Below are positions 54,145 to 58,356 of a stretch of DNA of 58,356 nt, in pieces. The notes below the pieces were generated by a model that was not told the origin of the DNA, searched no databases, and saw only the letters and a program-made list of their open reading frames with translations. The stretch lies in assembly GCF_022402485.1 (NCBI RefSeq), contig NZ_JAKRSA010000010.1, positions 1-58,356 of the forward strand. The letters run 5' to 3'. Position 1 is the stretch's first letter. Each line of letters starts with the position of its first letter. Source of the stretch: Phenylobacterium sp. GTDB lineage: Bacteria > Pseudomonadota > Alphaproteobacteria > Caulobacterales > Caulobacteraceae. The position numbers were made by a program, and so were the translations under genes.

Positions 54145-56724
54145 ATGGCCCGTTACAATCCCAAGGATGTCGAGCCCAAGTGGCGTGAGGCCTGGAACCG
54201 GGCCGAGGTCTTCAAGGCGGAGATCAGACCCGATCAGCCGAAATACTATGTGCTGGAGATGTTCCCCTATCCCTCCGGACGCCTGCACATGGGCCATGTG
54301 CGCAACTATGCGCTGGGGGACGTGGTGGCGCGGTTCAAGCGGGCCCGGGGGTTCAATGTGCTCCACCCCATGGGCTGGGACGCCTTTGGCCTGCCCGCCG
54401 AGAACGCCGCCATGGAGCGCGGCGTCGACCCCCGGGCCTGGACCTATGACAATATCGCCAGGATGCGCGACGAGCTGAAACAGCTTGGCCTGTCCATCGA
54501 CTGGAGCCGCGAGTTTGCCACTTGCGATGTGGCCTATTACGGCAAGCAGCAGGCTTGGTTCCTCGATCTTTACAAGGCTGGCCTGGTCTACCGGCGGGAG
54601 GGCCTGGTCAACTGGGACCCCGTCGACCAGACGGTGCTGGCCAATGAGCAGGTGGTCGACGGGCGCGGCTGGCGCTCAGGCGCGGTGGTGGAAAAGCGCA
54701 AGCTGAACCAGTGGTTCCTGCGCATCACCGACTATGCCGATGATCTGATCGAAGGGCTCAAGACCCTGGACCGCTGGCCCGACAAGGTCCGGCTGATGCA
54801 GGAGAACTGGATCGGCCGCTCCAAGGGCCTGAAGTTCGCGTTTCCCTGGGCCAGTGCGCCGCCGGCTGGCTTTGAAGCCGGCCTGAACGTCTACACCACG
54901 CGCCCCGACACGCTCTATGGGGCGAGCTTTGTGGGCGTGGCCCCCGACCATCCCCTGGCCGAACAGCTGGCCGCCGCCGACCCGAAGGTGGCGGACTTCA
55001 TCGCCCTGTGCCGCAAGGGCGGTGCCAGCGCCGCCGAAATCGAGACCGCCGAGAAGATTGGCCTGGATACCGGCCTCACCGTCGCCCATCCCTTCGATCC
55101 CAACTGGAAGCTGCCAGTCTGGATCGCCAACTTTATCCTCATGGATTACGGCACGGGCGCGATCTTTGCCTGCCCGGCCCACGACCAGCGCGACCTGGAC
55201 TTCGCCCGCAAGTACAACCTCCCGGTCACGCCGGTGGTGCTGCCGCCGGGCCAGGACCCCGCCAGCGTCGCCGTGGGGGCTGAGGCCTATACCGGTCCTG
55301 GGGTGATCTTCAATTCCAGCTTCCTGGACGGCCTGGAGATCGAGGCCGCCAAGGCTGCGGCCATCGCCCGCATCGAGGAGCTGGGCCTTGGTGAAGGCGC
55401 CACCGTCTACCGCCTGCGCGACTGGGGCGTGGCCCGCCAGCGGGGCTGGGGCTGCCCGGTGCCGGTGATCCATTGCCCCACGTGCGGGGTCGTGCCCGTG
55501 CCCAAGGACCAGCTGCCCGTCGCCCTGCCTGACGACCTGGAGTTCGGCAAGCCAGGCAATGCCCTCGATCGCCATCCCACCTGGAAGCACGTGGCCTGCC
55601 CGACCTGCGGCGGTGAAGCCCAGCGGGAAACCGACACCCTGGATACCTTCGTCGACTCCTCCTGGTACTTTGCTCGCTTCACCGACCCCGACGCTGATGA
55701 GGCCATCAACAAGGCCGCCGCCGACTACTGGCTGCCGGTGGATCAGTATGTGGGGGGCATCGAGCATGCGGTGCTGCACCTGCTTTATGCCCGGTTTGTC
55801 ACCCGCGCCCTGGCCGACCAGGGCCAGCTGTCGGTGAAGGAGCCCTTCGCTGGACTGTTCACGCAAGGCATGGTCACCCATGAGACCTATCGCCGGCAGT
55901 CTGGGGAATGGCTTGAGCCGAGCGCGGTCGAGATCGAGGCCAGCGGCAATACCCGCCGCGCCGTCCTCATTGAGACCGGCGAGCCGGTGGTGATCGGCGA
56001 CATCGAAAAGATGTCCAAGTCCAAGAAGAACACGGTGGCCCCAGAGGAGATCTTTGAGGTCTATGGGGTGGACGCCGCGCGCCTGTTCGTCCTGTCCGAC
56101 AGTCCGCCGGAGCGCGACACCCAGTGGTCCAACGCCGGGGTCGAGGGCGCCTGGCGCTTCGTCAACCGGGTCTGGGCCGAGTTTGAGAGCCAGCCCGGTG
56201 ACGCCGCCTTCGCCGAACCTGACGAGGCGGCTAAGGCCCTGACCCGGGCCAGTCACCGGCTGATCAAGGCCATGACCGAGGCGGTGGACGACTTCCGGTT
56301 CAACTCCGGCATCGCGCGGCTGTACGAATTCCTCAATGTTCTCAAGGCTCATCCGGCCCAGGGGGCGAGCGCTGCGGTGCTGTCGGCCCGGCGCGAAGCC
56401 CTGTCGGTGTTCGCCCGTTTGGTCGCCCCCTTTACGCCCCACCTGGCCGAGGAATGCTGGGCGACCGTCGGCGGCCAGGGGCTTGTGGCCGTCGCCCCTT
56501 GGCCAGACTATGATCCCGCCTTGGCCGAGGATGCGGTCAAGATTCTGCCCGTGCAGGTGAATGGCAAACGTCGCGGCGAGATCAGCGCCCCGGCCGGTGC
56601 CGAGCCTGCGGAGGTGGAGAAGATGGTGCTGGAAGACCCCGAGATCGCCCGTCGCCTGGAAGGCCTGACCATCCGCAAGGTGATCGTGGTCAAGGACCGG
56701 ATCGTCAACATCGTGGCCAGCTAG
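54145..56724 (+). CDS. leuS: Leucyl-tRNA synthetase
   Basis: This class I synthetase charges tRNA-Leu. The 859-residue protein has HMGH at 48-51 ([11 protein letters not shown]), the editing domain (about 225-425, with the [13 protein letters not shown] motif and a conserved aspartate in CPAHDQRD), the zinc-like cysteine pairs CPTCG twice, and KMSKSKKN at about residue 622. A C-terminal tRNA-binding domain ends with [14 protein letters not shown]. Followed by lptE after 25 bases. Confidence 0.98.
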   Translation: MARYNPKDVEPKWREAWNRAEVFKAEIRPDQPKYYVLEMFPYPSGRLHMGHVRNYALGDVVARFKRARGFNVLHPMGWDAFGLPAENAAMERGVDPRAWTYDNIARMRDELKQLGLSIDWSREFATCDVAYYGKQQAWFLDLYKAGLVYRREGLVNWDPVDQTVLANEQVVDGRGWRSGAVVEKRKLNQWFLRITDYADDLIEGLKTLDRWPDKVRLMQENWIGRSKGLKFAFPWASAPPAGFEAGLNVYTTRPDTLYGASFVGVAPDHPLAEQLAAADPKVADFIALCRKGGASAAEIETAEKIGLDTGLTVAHPFDPNWKLPVWIANFILMDYGTGAIFACPAHDQRDLDFARKYNLPVTPVVLPPGQDPASVAVGAEAYTGPGVIFNSSFLDGLEIEAAKAAAIARIEELGLGEGATVYRLRDWGVARQRGWGCPVPVIHCPTCGVVPVPKDQLPVALPDDLEFGKPGNALDRHPTWKHVACPTCGGEAQRETDTLDTFVDSSWYFARFTDPDADEAINKAAADYWLPVDQYVGGIEHAVLHLLYARFVTRALADQGQLSVKEPFAGLFTQGMVTHETYRRQSGEWLEPSAVEIEASGNTRRAVLIETGEPVVIGDIEKMSKSKKNTVAPEEIFEVYGVDAARLFVLSDSPPERDTQWSNAGVEGAWRFVNRVWAEFESQPGDAAFAEPDEAAKALTRASHRLIKAMTEAVDDFRFNSGIARLYEFLNVLKAHPAQGASAAVLSARREALSVFARLVAPFTPHLAEECWATVGGQGLVAVAPWPDYDPALAEDAVKILPVQVNGKRRGEISAPAGAEPAEVEKMVLEDPEIARRLEGLTIRKVIVVKDRIVNIVAS

Positions 56725-56749
56725 GGCGCGTTCCGGTAAGGGGGAACCG

Positions 56750-57289
56750 GTGATCGGACGAGACGCGCTCAAGACTTTGAATGTGATGACCATGCCCCCC
56801 CGCCTCGCCGCCGCCCTGGCCCTGGCCTGCGCCACCTTGATCCTGGGGGCCTGCGGGTTCTCACCCCTTTACGCCCAGCCCGGGGTCACCTCGGGGCTTG
56901 CGGACATCCAGGTGGCCGCGCCGCGGGGTCGGGTCGGCTATCTGGTCGGGGAAGCCCTGGATGAGGCCCTGGCCACCCGTCCTGGCGCGCCAGCCTGGCG
57001 GCTGGACCTTGATCTCTCCGAGCAGCGGTTCCCCCGGGGACTCCGGGTGGACAATGTGGCCACCCGCTACGAATACGTCCTGACAGCGGCCTATACCCTG
57101 CGGGAAAACGCCACCGACACCCCGGCCAAGGTGGGGCGGGTGCGGGTGGAGCTGACTTACGACTCCGCCGATCAGCCCTATGCCTCGGTCGCCGCCCAGC
57201 AGGACGCCCAGGAACGGGCCGCCGCCGAGGCTGCCCGTCGCATTCAGCTGGAGCTGGCCGCCTGGTTCGCCCAGCAGGACGCCCCGTGA
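56750..57289 (+). CDS. lptE: LPS assembly lipoprotein LptE
   Basis: LptE forms the outer-membrane plug of the LptDE lipopolysaccharide translocon. The 179-residue protein has a lipobox LGAC followed by GFSPLYAQ, the standard LptE start, and a mixed alpha/beta domain (RLDLDLSEQRFPRGLRVDNVATRYEYVLTAAYTL). The GTG at 56750 has an AAGGGGGAA site. ATGs at 56786 and later are alternatives nearer the signal peptide. It lies between leuS and holA, as in related genomes. Confidence 0.93.
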   Translation: MIGRDALKTLNVMTMPPRLAAALALACATLILGACGFSPLYAQPGVTSGLADIQVAAPRGRVGYLVGEALDEALATRPGAPAWRLDLDLSEQRFPRGLRVDNVATRYEYVLTAAYTLRENATDTPAKVGRVRVELTYDSADQPYASVAAQQDAQERAAAEAARRIQLELAAWFAQQDAP

Positions 57290-57302
57290 GGCGCTGGCCG
57301 GC

Positions 57303-58355
57303 ATGATTCTCAGCCGGCGACCGGACATCGAGCGCTTCCTGGCGCGACTCGATCCCGGCATTTGTGCCGCCGTGATCTATGGCCGCGACATAGGCATCGT
57401 CCGGGAGCGGGCCAATCAGCTGGCCGCCAAGGCCGTCGCCAATCCCGATGATCCCTTCGACGTAGCCCTGCTCACCGATGGAGACATCGACGGCGATGCA
57501 GGGCGGTTGGATAACGAGCTCGCCTCTCAGTCCCTGATGGGCGGGCGGCGGCTGGTGCGCCTGAAGCTCTCCAGCGAGAAGGCCAGTCTGGACAAGATGG
57601 CCGCCGAGGCCTTGAAGGCCCACGCCGAGGGCGCGTTCAATCCCGAAGCCTTCTTTCTTATTGAGGCGGGCAATCTCGGGCGGGAGTCTGGCCTGCGGAA
57701 GATCGCCGAGAAGGCCGCCACGGTGGCGGTCATCCCCTGCTACGAGGACGAACCCGGCGACATGGCCCGCCTGGTGCGCGAGGCGCTGAATGCCGAAGGG
57801 GTGGGGCTGAATGCCGATGGCCTGGCCCTGTTCGTGGCCCGCCTGCCCAAGGACCGGGGGGTGGCGCGGCAGGAAATCGAGCGGCTGATCCTCTATCTCG
57901 GGCCTCGCAGCGGGATCACCGCCGGGCCGAAGGAGCTGGAGGACTTTCTGGGCGTCGAGCCCGAAGCCTCCCTGGCCGATGCCGCCTCCGACGCCTTTGG
58001 GGGACGGATCGCCGAGGCTCAGGCGGGCCTGCGCCGGGCCGCCGCGGAAGGTGAGGCCGGCCCCGCCGCCGTCCGGGCGCTCAGCCAGCACCTTGGGCGA
58101 CTGCGGCGCACCCTGACCCTGGTCAAGAGCGGGGCAGGCCTGCCCGAGGCCGCCAAGGCCTCAGGGGTGTTCTGGAAGAACGAGCGGGAATTCCTGCGCC
58201 AGGCCCGCGCCTGGAGCCTGGAAACCCTGGACGCCGTGCAGCCCGAGATGTTGGCCGCCGACCGGGCCTGCAAGACCACCGGCAGCCCCGATCGCCTGAT
58301 CGCCGAACGCCTGGCCCTGACCATCGCCGCCCGTGCCAGGCGGATGGGGCTGTAG
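57303..58355 (+). CDS. holA: DNA polymerase III delta subunit
   Basis: HolA is the wrench of the clamp loader that opens the beta clamp. The 350-residue protein starts ILSRRPDIERFLARLDPGICAAVIYGRDIGIVRERANQLA, then has DDPFDVALLTDGDI, the ASQSLMGGRRLVRL motif, and the C-terminal collar domain (ASDAFGGRIAEAQAGLRRAAAEGE, ALSQHLGRLRRTL). It begins 13 bases after lptE and ends one base before the window edge, so it is complete. Confidence 0.95.
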   Translation: MILSRRPDIERFLARLDPGICAAVIYGRDIGIVRERANQLAAKAVANPDDPFDVALLTDGDIDGDAGRLDNELASQSLMGGRRLVRLKLSSEKASLDKMAAEALKAHAEGAFNPEAFFLIEAGNLGRESGLRKIAEKAATVAVIPCYEDEPGDMARLVREALNAEGVGLNADGLALFVARLPKDRGVARQEIERLILYLGPRSGITAGPKELEDFLGVEPEASLADAASDAFGGRIAEAQAGLRRAAAEGEAGPAAVRALSQHLGRLRRTLTLVKSGAGLPEAAKASGVFWKNEREFLRQARAWSLETLDAVQPEMLAADRACKTTGSPDRLIAERLALTIAARARRMGL

Positions 58356-58356
58356 G

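Noticed and set aside
54676..56835. A 719-codon open frame antisense to leuS
   Set aside because: Long antisense frames are expected in GC-rich coding DNA; no family pattern and leuS is certain.

Overview
The window is a 58.4 kb piece of a GC-rich alphaproteobacterial chromosome, most likely from the family Caulobacteraceae (Caulobacter, Phenylobacterium or a close relative). The markers are an NtrZ-type periplasmic regulator, the DUF3576-leuS-lptE-holA run, a dapF-mtaB-ftsY-yciB set, a clustered sucCD-sucA-odhB-lpdA TCA module with mdh nearby, and TonB-dependent nutrient uptake. Genus is inference; family-level placement is fairly secure. There is no phage, plasmid, insertion sequence or CRISPR array. 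One tRNA gene is present, tRNA-Ser(CGA).

Layout. 1-3.4 kb: the end of an aminoglycoside phosphotransferase-like gene, an Rsm22-type ribosomal assembly methyltransferase and acetyl-CoA synthetase. 3.6-6.1 kb: a polyamine pair (deoxyhypusine synthase-like protein and a eukaryotic-type ornithine/lysine decarboxylase with a structured leader), divergent from a phosphonate-type ABC importer phnCDE (6.4-9.1 kb). 9.1-16.9 kb: sucC-sucD-sucA-odhB-lpdA on the minus strand, which together supply the 2-oxoglutarate dehydrogenase complex and succinyl-CoA synthetase. 17-25.9 kb: a DUF2306 membrane protein divergent from a membrane-anchored LytTR regulator, then a GNAT enzyme, an LprI-like protein, mdh, a HIT protein, a CitE-like lyase, DUF2237, ThpR, a Bax inhibitor-1 protein and a MarR regulator. 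26-30.5 kb: yciB, ftsY, a TRIC channel gene, mtaB and dapF. 30.6-32.7 kb: a prolyl oligopeptidase gene broken by a one-base frameshift.

From 32.9 to 34.2 kb, next to tRNA-Ser, lies a short segment of clearly lower GC with two orphan secreted proteins. 34.2-43.6 kb holds methyltransferases, a small nuclease, a Tat-exported flavin oxidase divergent from a TonB-dependent receptor with an operator-like array between them, membrane proteins and a transglutaminase. 43.7-51.6 kb holds a TylF-type methyltransferase, an exported amidohydrolase, a Cds1-type PLP enzyme, lolA, a probable small RNA gene, xth, a PIN toxin with an unusual DUF7662 antitoxin, an OmpR-type response regulator and an L,D-transpeptidase. 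The last 7 kb carries yggS, a thiE-like gene, ntrZ, DUF3576, leuS, lptE and holA.

The most noteworthy items are the orphan promoter-terminator cassette behind lolA with paired GANTC sites, the DUF7662/PIN toxin-antitoxin pair, the three-half-site operator before the TonB receptor, the structured leader of the decarboxylase gene, a three-copy dispersed inverted repeat family, and the prolyl oligopeptidase frameshift. No single large, wholly new system is evident.
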